Below, one piece after another: positions 22,050-33,415 of a stretch of DNA of 64,000 nucleotides (position 1 is its first letter; each line of letters starts with the position of its first letter). The notes below the pieces were generated by a model. It did not search any database and was not told where the DNA came from. It worked only from the letters and a program-made list of their open reading frames with translations. Position numbers and translations under genes: made by a program. The DNA comes from Biscogniauxia marginata (taxonomy: Eukaryota > Ascomycota > Sordariomycetes > Xylariales > Xylariaceae): positions 372,001 to 436,000 of the forward strand of contig MU404073.1 of NCBI GenBank assembly GCA_022695795.1, read 5' to 3'.

Positions 22050-23974
22050 ATGTCAGAAGCAAGTAATAAGAGAAGCCATAAAGATTTTGTCGAGCAAGAT
22101 GGCGATGGTATGTTTAATCTCCAAAGCTGTCTGTTAGCAATGGATGTGACAGCAGCTCGACTGACTACTCTGCAGATAGCTCGTCAGAAGACGATATGGG
22201 ACCTCAACTCCCCTCGACCGTCGCCCCCAAGAAGAAGCGCCGCGTTTTGCCCTATGAGAAGCTGTATGTCGAAGCTTTGCCCAAGTCCGCGCGATACTCC
22301 AAATCATTGATGCACAAGGAGCAGCTTTCCTTCGTCAACATGACAAGGACCGACTTCTTATTAACGAGCTCAATCGACGGCGTTGTCAAATTCTGGAAGA
22401 AGGTTGCCCAAGGAATCGAATTTGTTAAGGAGTTCAAGGCGCACCAGGGCGAGATACGGTCTGTCTCTGTGAGCCACGACGGGCGGAGCTTTGCGACGGC
22501 CGGCGTCGACAAAACCATCAAGATATTTGACGTGATTACCTTCGACCTCCTTTCCATGCTCACCTTAGATTACACACCCCGGTGCATTTGCTGGGTACAT
22601 AAGCGTGGAGCTTCTCTACCTCTCTTGGCGGCTTCGGACGATGCAAAACCTCAGATTCACATCTACGATGGCCGGGGGGAGAACCAGACACCGATACATA
22701 CAATCAAGGGCTTACACCGCAGTGTTGTGTCCGTCATGGCCTTTAATGACGCGTACGACTGCGTGGTATCGGCCGACGACAATGGCATGCTCGAGTATTG
22801 GTCGCCGAATGCTAATTACGAGAAGCCGGATAACGTCTTCCAGTACAAGAGCTCTACCAACCTTTTCGACTTCAAGAAGGCAAAGTCTGTGCCAGTGACG
22901 CTGACTATCTCCCCGTCCGGCCACCAATTTGTGACATTCTCGATGCCTGATCGTAAAATCAGAGTGTTTGAGTTTGCGTCGGCTAAGCTATACCGGACTT
23001 ACGACGAGTCCTTGCAAGTCATTGAGGAGATGCAACAAGCTGGGACGGCTATGCAAAAGCTAGACGATGTCGATTTCGGCCGGCGCCTCGCCGCCGAACG
23101 CGAGATCGAGTCCACGCCTCTCCGAAACAAAGTCAACGTCATCTTCGACGAGACGGGCCACTTTATCCTGTACGGATCCATTCTCGGGGTCAAGGTGCTG
23201 AATACATTTACGAATCAGGTGGTCAAGGTTTATGGAAAGGACGAGCACCTACGTCCTGTCAATCTAGCCATATACCAAGGCCAACCTCAGAAGAAAGGCG
23301 TGACAACCGTGGAGATGGCGGCTTCAAACAACCCCCTTCTACAAGAGTCTGAGGTCAGGGATCCCATTCTCATCGCAACAGCAGTAGGCAAGGTGCGATT
23401 CTATCTGTTTACAAATGAGGAAGAAATATCACGATCAGAAAGAGACGTGCAGAACGAAAAGCCGACAATGTTGAACCCGAAGAAGGCGGCTCAGAAAAAG
23501 ACGGCAGAGACGGGCACGGCTGCTGTTATCCACACGACGTATGGAGATATCCACATCCGACTGTTCCCGGATGCTGCGCCAAAAGCTGTAGAAAACTTTG
23601 TCACCCATGCAAAGAGGGGCTATTATAACGGCACCATTTTCCACCGTGTAATCCGTAAGTTCATGATACAAGGTGGCGATCCCCTTGGTGACGGCACGGG
23701 GGGGGAGAGCATATGGGGGAAGGAGTTTGAAGACGAATTCAGCACGCTGAGACACGATAAGCCATACACCGTCAGCATGGCTAACGCCGGGCCCAATACC
23801 AACGGTAGCCAGTTCTTCATCACGACAGAGAAGACGCCGTGGCTTGATAATAAGCACACTATATTTGGGCGTGCCGTGCAGGGGCTGGACGTGGTGCACA
23901 AGATAGAAAACGCCCGAACGTACAAGGAGAAGCCGGAGGAGGATATCAAAATCTTGAATATCGATATATCATAG
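22050..23974 (+). CDS. WD40-repeat cyclophilin (PPWD1/Cyp64-like peptidyl-prolyl isomerase)
   Basis: Predicted nuclear, spliceosome-associated prolyl isomerase. Two exons, 22050-22107 and 22176-23974, giving 618 aa; the junction gives EQDGDDSSSEDDMGPQLP. Residues about 60-400 hold WD40 repeats (HQGEIRSVSVSHDGRSFATA, then DKTIKIFD, DYTPRCICWVH, HRSVVSVMAFNDAYDCVVSA). Residues about 460-618 are the cyclophilin domain: VIHTTYGDIHIRLFPDAAP, GYYNGTIFHRVIRKFMIQGG with the catalytic Arg of FHRV near 508-511, then MANAGPNTNGSQFFITT and WLDNKHTIFG. These are the residues of an active cyclophilin. Length is close to that of human PPWD1. The alternative start inside exon 2 would lose only the acidic N-terminus. 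Confidence 0.93.
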
Positions 23975-24880
23975 ACTATAGATAGACAGGTGTTTGGGGT
24001 GGTTAGGGCAATAAGTTCCGTAGAGCGTCAATTAGGTATCCGGGTAGTAGGTAGGCTAGGGAGCTGCCGATCAAGATGGTCACGAGTCAGCTGTGCCGTA
24101 CCCGAGTGTGACAAGGAGGGTTTTACGGGGGTTGCTGGGCTGTCTGGACTGGCCATCTATAGGCCTGCCAGGCCACCTAGCGAAGGGGCAGGGTCCTGCG
24201 TCGGGAGAGGTAATTAAGATGTTTTCATATTGGCCCAAGGGCAGTGGGTGGAAGAAGCAAAGATAGTCGGCATCGGGGGGCGGAGACCAATCACAGGGCG
24301 CATGGCTCACCCGCTACAATGGTGCAGAAAGATAGACAGTGGGCGTTGCACGTGGGATGCATTAGACGCTGCAGCGGCGCCACACCAAAAGGAAGCCATT
24401 CTCCGCAATCATAGGCCGGTCAATCAAAACGGACTAGTAGCCTGGTCTGGGTCTTATCTCGGATATACTACTACAGCAGGCGCACCTACATGACTACTAC
24501 ATGCAACCAGACGGGACTAACCCGGTCGCGAGTACCCAAGTACTTCACTCAACTCCTCACCTTCACCTCGACATCCCAGTTCCGCTCTGGACAACTTTGG
24601 AATAACTTGTGCGAATCGCCACTCAATCCGCCAACTTACCCCCATCGCCAAATCGCAACCAAGAGGCCAGTCGCGCCATCCCGTCGACATCCGCTGTGAC
24701 AAGCAACAGACAACCACGCTTCTCTTATCACACACATATATACACGTAGCTTGGCGGCAAAGGTTGGCTTATCGATCATGATCGACGGTCGACGGCATCC
24801 AAAGGGATATTGTGCTCAAGCAATTTCCAACCCTTAGTTAACTCGTCATCGAAAGGAAGAGGTCAAAGGGGGTATATATA
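23975..24880. other. intergenic, no gene seen
   Basis: This holds the 3' region of the cyclophilin gene and the promoter of the Zn2Cys6 gene. Several 70-90-codon ORFs have no motif. Confidence 0.5.
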
Positions 24881-27652
24881 ATGCCACGGCCAAAAAAGCC
24901 CGGCGCACCAGAACCTAAAAGGCGAAGTCGAAATGGATGTTGGTTCGTCATGAGAATCTCACGCGTTTCATACATCATGAACCACCAGGCTGACAACTCA
25001 CCTGCCCAGGCCTTGCAAGAGCCGCAAGATTAAATGTGGAGAGGAACACCCAAGTTGCTTGAAGTAAACCTCCCCCCCATCTCGTCTCTCTGTGAAGTGT
25101 TTCTTGTCCTTGCTCAGAGCCCCATGCTGCATGACTCCGAAGAGTGGACCGATACTAATGCTGCCCCTTGAAAAAAGTTGCCAGAGAACTGGCGAAACCT
25201 GCGACTACAGTATACGTTTAAACTGGGATGGCCGAAGAGGGAAGAGACCCGAGGCCGGGCTTATCGACTTTGGTCCAGAAGTCCCCTCTCCTTCTGTACC
25301 GGCCAGAGGATTCAAGCTCGTTCACCAGTATCCGCTTGGGGACGCGCCCGGAACCCGGCGACTTGAGCCTCTAACCACCCCGACAAGCCAGCCAACGTTT
25401 GAACCCCAAAAGGACACTCCCCAGACGGCAGTGTCCTTTTCCGGTGCAACATCCAGGCTAATTGATGAGCCGGAACTTGCTCAGCCACCCAACAAACGAG
25501 CAAAACTGAAGCCCGACGCTCAGCCAGCTGACCCTACCGAGAAAAGGCCCTACTCTTCACATAGCTCGACGGTCGACTCAACTTCAGCTACATTCCGGTT
25601 CTCCGTAAGCTCCGGTGTGTCTGTTGCGTCTCCTCTAACCCCTACGACGCCCTCGACGTATAGTGATGATGATCAACGGCAGGGCACTCGGGTCGACCAG
25701 CAGGTGGCCGCTTCGCCAGATGTTAGACGGCTTTCCGTGAATTCCCTCCTAGCGGGCCCTCCTAGTCTCCGCGGCTTTTCTGATGAGACCAATGGCCATT
25801 CGAGGACTATGCTTCCGCCATTGGATACTCGGGTGCGACCTTCAACAGAGCCGACTTACTATGGAGTCGATCGAGGGTTCCCAGATCGTGATCTAGGGAA
25901 AAACGACGACATGAACGCCATCACGGGGTCGTCGCCTCTGCTTCAGCGGGAATTTCTCGATACTCCGTTAGGCCAGCCGTCCGAGGATCTGTTTTGGAAC
26001 GAGTTCGGTTTTGGTGTCGTAACTAACGACTCAAATGATGAAGATGGCGGCTACTATTCTAGGCCAGTCTCGATATACATCCCTCGGAACCTAGAGCCGC
26101 TTCCGTCAAAGTATGGAAAATTCTGGAATCATAAGGTTGTTCTATGCGTGCTGACTCCCAGCTAGGCTTACTGAGAATCCTATGAACCTCCTGGTAAGTA
26201 AATTGATATCGTAAATGTCTAGGCTGGTGCTAATCTAGTGCACAGTATTTCGTAAGTTGCCTCATCACGTGATAACCAAATGGCATTTTCTTACCTGCGT
26301 ATAGCACCACTTTCTGAACCACACAGCTCGAGGTAATTCGGACAAGATAGCGAGCTCCATGTTCGATTCACACACTGACAAGTGAAAAGTTCTCGTTCCT
26401 TACGATGACCCACATGCCAATCCATTTCGTACAATTCTCCCCCAGATGGCGGTCAATAACGATAATCTCCTTGCCTTGCTGCTAGCATACTCAGGTGAGA
26501 TAAACAAGTTTAACTGATACATTGTATCCCACTCACATGGATTGGATAGCTTCACACAGAGCACGTGTTCTTAATCACCCTGAGCCAACACTGAGAATTG
26601 CCTTCTGGGTCGACGATATATTCCCTGGTCTTCGTCAAGCTCTAGATGACCCAGACAGGAATTTCTCCAACGCCAACCTGGCTACAGCTATCATGCTCGC
26701 ATCGCTTGAGATAGTATCTCCTAAGATCTTCGGATACGACATTCCTTGGCAGAAGCATCTAAGTCTTGCGAGAGAGCTCATAACCGTCCGACCAGGGGGG
26801 TTACATGGGATGCAGACAAACTTTCGAGAGGACCAAGTTTGCTCTTTCCTCTGGAGTTGGGCTGCGTATCTTGATGTGATAGGCAGTCTTTGCGGCGGAC
26901 CAAAAGGCTCCTCGTCGGCATGGATATTCGATTACGAAGTTGACGACATCATGGATGGATACGATGAGATCGATTGTATAATGGGCTTTACTACGCGATG
27001 TGTCTATCTCCTAGCCAAGATTGCCGATCTGGCTAGAAGGTGCGATGCCGAACGCATCGGAGACGGGCTCAGCGCCGGCGCCGACTGGGAACCGAGCGAG
27101 GAAGTTGTTGAGCAGGCCTTGAAGCTCGAGCATGCGGTTACGGAAAGCATGCTCCAAGCGCCAGTGCCCTGTAAACACATCCACAAGAAAGGAGACATCG
27201 AAAAGTGGGACAGGAAGGAGATGGAAGCAACAAACGCAGCGTTCCACTGGGCTGGATTGGTTCACCTGTACCGCAGGATCATGGGGAGGCCGTCCGAGGA
27301 CGACAAAGTCCAGACGGCCGTGGAAAGGATTATTTCTTGTATTGGGCGCATACGAGCCGGAGGCACGGCGGAATCGTGTCTACTTTTCCCTATGTTCACG
27401 GCGGGGTGTGATGCCCAGGACGAGGGCCATAGGGCGCTTATACTAACGAGGTTCGTATCGGCGCAGAACCACGGTATGACCCAAGTAAGTCTTCTCTTGA
27501 ACGGCATGAGCGCGAGCGCGCAACTTGATGAATGACCGCCCTCCTAATAGATGCCTCTCTTCCAGGTACATAATGCATGTCGGCTCATGCAAATGGTTTG
27601 GGAGACGGGAAAGCCTTGGGAAACTTTGGTAAGCACGGAGTTCATCGGATGA
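24881..27652 (+). CDS. Zn2Cys6 transcription factor with fungal-specific regulatory region, 745 aa, nine exons
   Basis: DNA-binding regulator; target genes unknown. Exons: 24881-24942, 25010-25063, 25178-26110, 26166-26193, 26246-26251, 26305-26332, 26390-26494, 26550-27484 and 27566-27652. The zinc cluster is textbook: Cys20, 23, 30, 37, 40 and 47 (C-x2-C-x6-C-x6-C-x2-C-x6-C), split over the first three exons, after a basic MPRPKKPG start and before SIRLNWDGR. Residues 60-330 are a Ser/Pro/Thr linker. The regulatory region begins near IPRNLEPLPSKLTENPMNLL and continues over short exons as YF, HHFLNHTAR, VLVPYDDPHANPFRTILPQ and LLALLLAYSAS, ending HNACRLMQMVWETGKPW. Exon 5 is six bases (Tyr-Phe). 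All junctions restore blocks typical of this regulator type. The last acceptor could alternatively be 15 nt earlier, adding five residues. Neighbours give no clue to its regulon. Confidence 0.9.
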
Positions 27653-28229
27653 CGCAAGGTCTAGCTACTGGGTACTCGTAAGTTAGAGTGGGAAAACCAA
27701 AATAAAGGAGAGCCGGGCTGGATTCTTTTTTGGATAATTAATTAGGTACTTGGCGAAGAAAGGCGGAAACATACAAGGTCAAATTTTTTACGTTTAACCA
27801 GCTGACATGACACTAAGTTGGAACATGCCTATACCGTTACTAGTAGAAAGCATTATTCTTATAATTGATTATACGAGGACGCAAGAGGAGCTCCTTAATG
27901 TCAACGATCCTAACTTAATACTAACTAACATGCTCACTCGTATTCATGTTCTTACTGCGACTTATATGATTTGCTACATTATAGACTAAGAAAGGGACAG
28001 AGAATACCCAAGTAAAAAGCACTTGATGCTTCAGGATACACATGGGGGCAATTTAATTTCTCATGTGCGCGCCTTTGTAAACCACAGATCTATCCAACTA
28101 ACTCCGATACCATGTTTTTCAAGCCACCAGATAGATGCATATACTATAAGTCCTAACCTCCTATATATCCAAGTTGGTACCGATTTCACAAAAGGCCCAT
28201 CAACCAATCCCGACGGCGAATTAAACAGA
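27653..28229. other. convergent intergenic region
   Basis: AT-rich 3' regions of the Zn2Cys6 gene (+) and the FMN oxidoreductase gene (-). No gene seen. Confidence 0.55.
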
Positions 28230-29592
28230 TCAGAGACTAGCCTTGATATCCCCACCATACGACACCCTCCTTAAGTTGTCCCTCCCGAGGTCCGCGACGC
28301 TCTTGACGCCGGCAAGCAGCATGGTGCCGTCGAGGTCGGCCAGCAGCGAGGCGAGGACGTGCTTGGCGCCCTCCCTGCCGGCGATGCCGAGGCCGTACAG
28401 CACGGGGCGGCCGACGAGCACGGCCCTAGCCCCGAGGCTCAGAGCCTTGAACACGTCGGCGCCGGTGCGGACGCCCGAGTCGAAGAGGACGGTGAGCCGG
28501 TCGCCGACGGCATCGACGATGTCGGGCAGCATGTCGAGGGACCCGACGGCGCCGTCGACCTGCCCGCCGCCGTGGTTGCTCACCACGATGCCGTCGACGC
28601 CGTGCTCGGCGGCCAGGAGCGCGTCCGCGGGGTGTTGGATCCCCTTGAGCACGATCGGGCCGTCCCAGAGCCGCTTGAGCACGTCGAGGTGCTCCCACGC
28701 GTGGCTGTTGCCGGAGAAGACCTCGCTGATCCAGTAGCGCGCGGCGAGCATGGGGCTCTCCTCGGGGGTGTCGCCGTCACTCCAGTCGGCGAACTTGCGC
28801 CGGAAGACGGGGTCGCGGTAGCCGACGATGTTGCCCTGGCCGAGCGCGAACGGCAGGAACGTCCGGTCGAGGTCGGCGGGCCGCCAGGCCATCCGCGCCG
28901 TGTCCAGCGTCACGACGAGGACCCGGAAGCCGGCCGCCTTGGCGGTCTCGAGGATCGAGGCCGTGATCTCGTCATCCATTGGCCAGTAGAGCTGGAACCA
29001 GCGGGGGTGGTCGCCGCTTGCGTCTGCCACCTCCTGGATCGTGCTCGTGGAGGCCGTGCTCATGACGAACGGCACGTTGAGCTCGGCGCATGCCCGGGCG
29101 GTGCCGATCTCCTTATCAGCGTGGTACACCTCTTGGACCCCTGCGGGTGCGCAAAGGACGGGAGTATCTTGGTTCGGGGGGGAGAGAAAAAACGTGAGTG
29201 AGCCCGCGTCATCATAATCGTCATCATCACCACCACTTATCATCAACCGACCCAAACTCTCACTACAATGACGGAATCTCTGACGTACCATATTGCTCAC
29301 CAAAGAGCTCCACTCTGAGGTCCCTCGGGGCGGTCGGCCTGAGCATCCTCGGCACGATTTTCCACTGGCGAAAGGCGAGCCGGTTCGCGTCCATAGTAGC
29401 ACCCTCGCCAGCCCCACCGGCGATATAGTCGAAAGCCTCCGGACGCATGACGCGCCTCGCTTGGGCTCTCAACTTGCTGGGATCAGTCGTGGTCGGGGGA
29501 GGGAGCCGTTCCAAGATGCCTCGGCTGTACAGGTCCGACTGGTAAGTGGCGTACAGGGGAGGTGGCGCGTCACCGTCATCGTCCCTGTCCAT
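28230..29592 (-). CDS. FMN-dependent alpha-hydroxyacid oxidoreductase (lactate 2-monooxygenase-like), with an altered active-site motif
   Basis: Family enzymes oxidise L-2-hydroxyacids such as lactate or glycolate. Exons in transcript order: 29289-29592 and 28230-29167, giving 413 aa; the junction gives FGEQYDTPVLCAPAGV. Visible features: YQSDLYSRG and FDYIAGGAGEGATM near the N-terminus, STASTSTIQEVA, RWFQLYWPMD with the substrate-binding Tyr, LVVTLDTARMAWRPADLD, GPIVLKGI with the FMN-binding Lys, and the catalytic-His motif VVSNHGGGQVDGAVGSLDMLP. In known members that motif is SNHGGRQ; here the substrate-carboxylate Arg is replaced by Gly (codon GGG). DSGVRTGADVFKALSLGA and VLVGRP, the phosphate-binding part, are intact. 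Very GC-rich, with a long antisense shadow frame. The overall closeness to lactate 2-monooxygenases suggests that subfamily, but the missing Arg makes the reaction uncertain. Confidence 0.88.
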
Positions 29593-30730
29593 TGTTCCGA
29601 GAGATATCTCCTTTTAGGAGGGGGATATCCGTATTGTTGAATAGAGGGAGAGAAAAGGGGTGGGGGGGAGGGGAGAGGTGAAGATAGACAAGTCGCGTAG
29701 AGCTTCCTAGAATGGGATCGGGAAAATAGAAGAGAAGAGGACTAGGTTAGATGCCTCTCGGCTATAGGATGCCGGTTAGATGTTAGGAGAGATAGGGCCA
29801 GTCTTCGCGGTATACTCAGTTCAGTAGAGCATGGATGCTGATAGGTGAGTATGTGACAGCCAACCGTGATATCGGGAACGTTGTTCTAGTTTTTGGTTCC
29901 CACGTCCGCGGTGGTGTGTGAGATGCTATGTAATGCTACCCACCGCGTATGGTCATCCCCTGTCTAGTCGTTATTATTCTGCGGGGATGTACGCTGAGAC
30001 CAAGTTATCCAGTTAGGTCCAAGACATTGGATACATTGCTCCTATTATATGTAGCCCGTAGGTATAGGAATATACCTGGATAGGTAAACTGTAATTAATA
30101 ATCACGTTGAGCATTTATTCTTCTGCTTCTGCTTCTGCTTCTGCTTCTCTTTTTCCCTCGTTTGGCGCGGAACTTCGGCGCAGACCCGCGTAAGCTGCGA
30201 GGCTCGGCTAGTTCGCCAGTTTCATGTAGTAAATTTCTTATTAAGTATTCCGTAGTTCAAGATTATGATATCTCTCCCACAATTGGCAGGGCTTGTCTAG
30301 CCACTCACGTCTAAGAAGCGGCAATACTGTCTCGGGTTCCCTCTTTCGCTGTCGGGTCGAGAAATAAGTGGTTGGTGATAGATGCTTGTCCCTGTCCACG
30401 ACTTTGTCTGACGGTCCAGTAGGAAACCACATCCAACTCGGCACGGTCATTGACGTATTTCTAGTGAATACAGACCTTTTGATAACATAAGTATCTGGTA
30501 CGAGACAGTAGCTGATTAAATTTGTATAATCAGCGGGTAGAATACAGACCGTATACAATTACACGATAACAGCCGATATGTTCATGTTTGAAGTTGAGAA
30601 CATAAGGTTGTTTCCACTAGTTGGGGCTTAAGCCCCACAAGCCTCAGTTGAGTTGTGTGGTCTATGCTCCTTATAGCTTAGTGTACCTACTTAGGTAAAT
30701 TCTTGCTTGGCAGGGGTCGTCGAGAGCTCC
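29593..30730. other. divergent intergenic region
   Basis: Promoters of the FMN oxidoreductase (-) and Sld5 (+). It contains the TTCTGC repeat at 30121-30148. The 105-codon minus-strand frame around 30241-30558 has no recognisable motif. Confidence 0.5.
30121..30148. repeat. TTCTGC hexanucleotide repeat
   Basis: Four full head-to-tail TTCTGC units plus a partial one, in non-coding DNA. Confidence 0.85.
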
Positions 30731-31650
30731 ATGTCACCTAAGTCGCGTCGGCGATCGGTCGGTTTTTACCCCGCCACCACTTCCAATTCCAACACCAACT
30801 CCCGTCTTACTAGTGAAGGTATTTACGAGGAGGAGTACAGAGCGGATTGGGACGACAACACGATGGATATTGATGATATCTTGCGCGAGGTCGACCCGGC
30901 CAGCGATGCTATCCCCGAAGAAATGCGCGACCTCCAAGCGCTTACACGCGCTTGGGTAGCAGAAAGATCATCCCCAGAGCTGCTCAAGTACGTGTCGAAG
31001 GAGAAACCACCCTCCTAGGGAGCATCCTACATGCTAACAAGCCACCGCCTCCACGAAGCTGGCCAATTGATGGCCTCTTCGAGCGCATCAATGAGCGCAT
31101 CAAGCAGCAGATCGAGAAGATCGAGGACATGACCGGCGATATGGACCCCAAGACCAACTTCGCCTTGATAGTCATCCAGACCGAGCTTGAGCGGTACAAG
31201 TTTCTCGTGCGGAGCTATCTGAGGGCGAGGATAGCCAAGGTAGAGATTGCAAACCTTGGGAACCCGACGAAAACTAATCAGACCGGTCAGATCGACAGGT
31301 ATACCTTACACTACCTGTCTACGCCGCTCCTCCGAGCCCGGCTTTCCGAAACCGAACTCGCATATGCTACTCGGCACCAGGCATTACTGCATAACCATTA
31401 CCTGTCATCTTTCCTATCATCCTTCCCACAGACCCTTCAGCATCTAAACGATACGGCGGGGAACATAAGCATGATCGATGCCCCGGATCTCGACAGCGCC
31501 GTCTTCATACGCCTGCTGAAAGACACACTCGTCGAGGGCCGCGGTACGGATACGGACGGCGGCATGAATGGCCGCTATGGAGATATCGTCATTCTCAGAT
31601 GGTCCGATGCTAAACCCTTAGTCGATTCCAGCCGTGCTGAGGTCATATGA
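30731..31650 (+). CDS. SLD5: DNA replication complex GINS subunit Sld5
   Basis: Subunit of the GINS complex of the CMG helicase, needed for replication initiation and fork progression. Three exons, 30731-30987, 31059-31239 and 31291-31650, giving 265 aa. The N-terminal part is a Ser/Asn-rich lead, then [11 protein letters not shown] and [15 protein letters not shown]. After the first intron come [19 protein letters not shown] and the hallmark [33 protein letters not shown], which joins [11 protein letters not shown] across the second intron. The second intron is 51 nt, a multiple of three with no stop, so its retention would add 17 residues inside a conserved junction; removal restores the usual family sequence. 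The C-terminal B-domain ends with a [23 protein letters not shown] segment. Confidence 0.93.
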
Positions 31651-32278
31651 AACCGGAAAGACAAGGTTTTGTGCGGAGCCTGTCCGTCTACCGAGATCGT
31701 CGTCTTCTGGAGAGAAACTGAGTACCACCGGTCTTCCCATGAGGGCCTTGGGCTAGTCTGCCAGTTTTATCCCGTGGCAACAAATTATTGACTTTGCACC
31801 CATGCAATTATAGCCCTTTGAATTCTCTAAAACGGGGCATAATTGTAGAGATGGTACTATTACTGGCCCAATCGTTTCGCTTAATGAACTACGATTAAAA
31901 AGGCGACGCCTGCGAGGAGGCGTTCGGATTAGCCTCGAACTCCTCTCTTCTGAGTCATCAGGAACTGCTGACCAGCTGGGCGCGGCAATTAGGCTACGCT
32001 GAATTGGGTGTTATAATCGAAGTCTCAGCGAAACACTCGAGAAGTCACTTCACAGCGAACTCCCTCGGAGCAGCACGCCTTTTGGGTTCGCCTGTGTCCA
32101 GTAACTCTATGATCCATAATGTCTGCCGGTTGCTGAATCTCAGGCAGCTCTGAGTGGATCGGGTTAGCTTCAGTAGCCATTAAGATCATGGTTACATGTT
32201 GTCTAGATTGGGCTGACCTCCCAGGAGTTATTGATGGGGAAATTCATTTTGAAGATGCAGTGGTATTATTATAACGAC
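31651..32278. other. convergent intergenic region
   Basis: 3' regions of Sld5 (+) and the RNA ligase (-). I looked for tRNA-like and snoRNA-like patterns and saw nothing convincing. Confidence 0.5.
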
Positions 32279-33415
32279 TCATTCTCCATGCTTGAGCAAA
32301 TAGGAGTTAGAGATGGCCTTAAAACTAAACTCGCCATCGACATGCTTCAGCACGATTCCCTCACGCTTTTTCCCGTTGAGTCCTTTGCCTTCAGCTCTTA
32401 AGAGTATTTCCTGGACACTCGTAGCTATATCACCTAGGCGGTGGTAGCCTTCAACTGGCACGTGTTTCAAGCCGAGTTGGCTTGCCATCTCCTCGGTCTC
32501 TCTCGGCTTTATGTGTCTTTGCGTATCCATATCCCACACGGAGAAAACGAAAAGGTCATGAAACCCTTTCGGAAACCCCTCGAAGTTGCTTTGGATCGTA
32601 CTTCCACAAAGCTCCCCTTGTATTGCGATGTTCCGGCCCATCCTTGACAGTTTCTCTGGCAGTTCATTCTTCCTTGCGACATCCCAGAAGTAGCCTCCTT
32701 TATCTTCCGGCAGCTCGATGTTCCTCGAGCAAACACCAAATCGCCCACTTGATGAGAGCGACGTTTGCTCTTGGGCCGTGTCTGCGGACGGAAGCTGATC
32801 TATCAACGGACTATCTCGCCGCACGAAGTAGACCGTCATAGAAGAGCCGTCCATCTTTGTCGTCTCCTGAAATGTCTCGTCCTTCCAGTCTTCGAACACA
32901 TGTGGCAAATTCTGACATCTTTCCTGATCTGTCCTACGGATGAAAGCCGGCATTGGTGTCGGCGGAGCAGCCGATCCAACTCTGGGTGTTTTCTCCAGGA
33001 CCTCATATTTCCGAACATATACCATCTCTTCAAAGGACATGTCGCGCAACAGCCTCGCGGCCTCTTCTTTGCCGTGCCTCACCTCAAGGTCGACCAGGAC
33101 GGCGAAAATCTCGGGGAAGGTGTCTAGGGGTTGGACGATCCCCTGCGAGATGACGCCTCTGATTTTGGTGCTCTTTACCCGGAACCCCTTCTGGCCGTTC
33201 CATGCGGTGAATTTCTCTTCTAGAAACGCCCATCTCGCATCGCTCGCGGGGAGGAAACTATCGATCTCAAAGAAGACCGCCTGGTCGCCCACTTTGAATT
33301 TACCGATTTGCACGACGCATGACCAGCCATCGAGGACTATAGTTTCGATCCGGTCGGCCCCTTTGACAGGATGGACCGCTGCTACCGTCCGTACTGTGAC
33401 TAATTTCCTGTCCAT
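32279..33415 (-). CDS. RNA ligase of the Rnl5 (Deinococcus DraRnl) type, 378 aa
   Basis: ATP-dependent polynucleotide ligase predicted to seal RNA 3'-OH/5'-phosphate nicks. Single exon; start at the ATG giving MDRKLVTVRTV, since the 12 codons upstream in frame begin with TTG. Residues 1-100 form the N-terminal OB-like domain (HPVKGADRIETIVLDGW, VGDQAVFFEIDSFLP, STKIRGVISQG). The nucleotidyltransferase domain has motif I TKMDGSSMTVYF with adenylated Lys187, a GVCSRNIEL element, motif IIIa-like NIAIQGELCG, motif IV KREGIVLKH near 350-358 and motif V FSFKAISNSYLLK with Lys366. All catalytic motifs are intact. The Deinococcus enzyme seals 3'-OH RNA ends in nicked duplexes; what the fungal one repairs is unknown. 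No companion tRNA-repair genes lie nearby. Confidence 0.88.
   Translation of the reverse strand: MDRKLVTVRTVAAVHPVKGADRIETIVLDGWSCVVQIGKFKVGDQAVFFEIDSFLPASDARWAFLEEKFTAWNGQKGFRVKSTKIRGVISQGIVQPLDTFPEIFAVLVDLEVRHGKEEAARLLRDMSFEEMVYVRKYEVLEKTPRVGSAAPPTPMPAFIRRTDQERCQNLPHVFEDWKDETFQETTKMDGSSMTVYFVRRDSPLIDQLPSADTAQEQTSLSSSGRFGVCSRNIELPEDKGGYFWDVARKNELPEKLSRMGRNIAIQGELCGSTIQSNFEGFPKGFHDLFVFSVWDMDTQRHIKPRETEEMASQLGLKHVPVEGYHRLGDIATSVQEILLRAEGKGLNGKKREGIVLKHVDGEFSFKAISNSYLLKHGE

Noticed and set aside
27551..27565. Earlier acceptor for the last exon of the Zn2Cys6 gene, adding MPLFQ
   Set aside because: Usable and in frame, but the later acceptor gives the usual MTQVHNACRL junction; kept only as an alternative.
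28359..29201. 280-codon plus-strand frame antisense to the FMN oxidoreductase
   Set aside because: Same shadow effect in a GC-rich gene; it also crosses the intron of the real gene.
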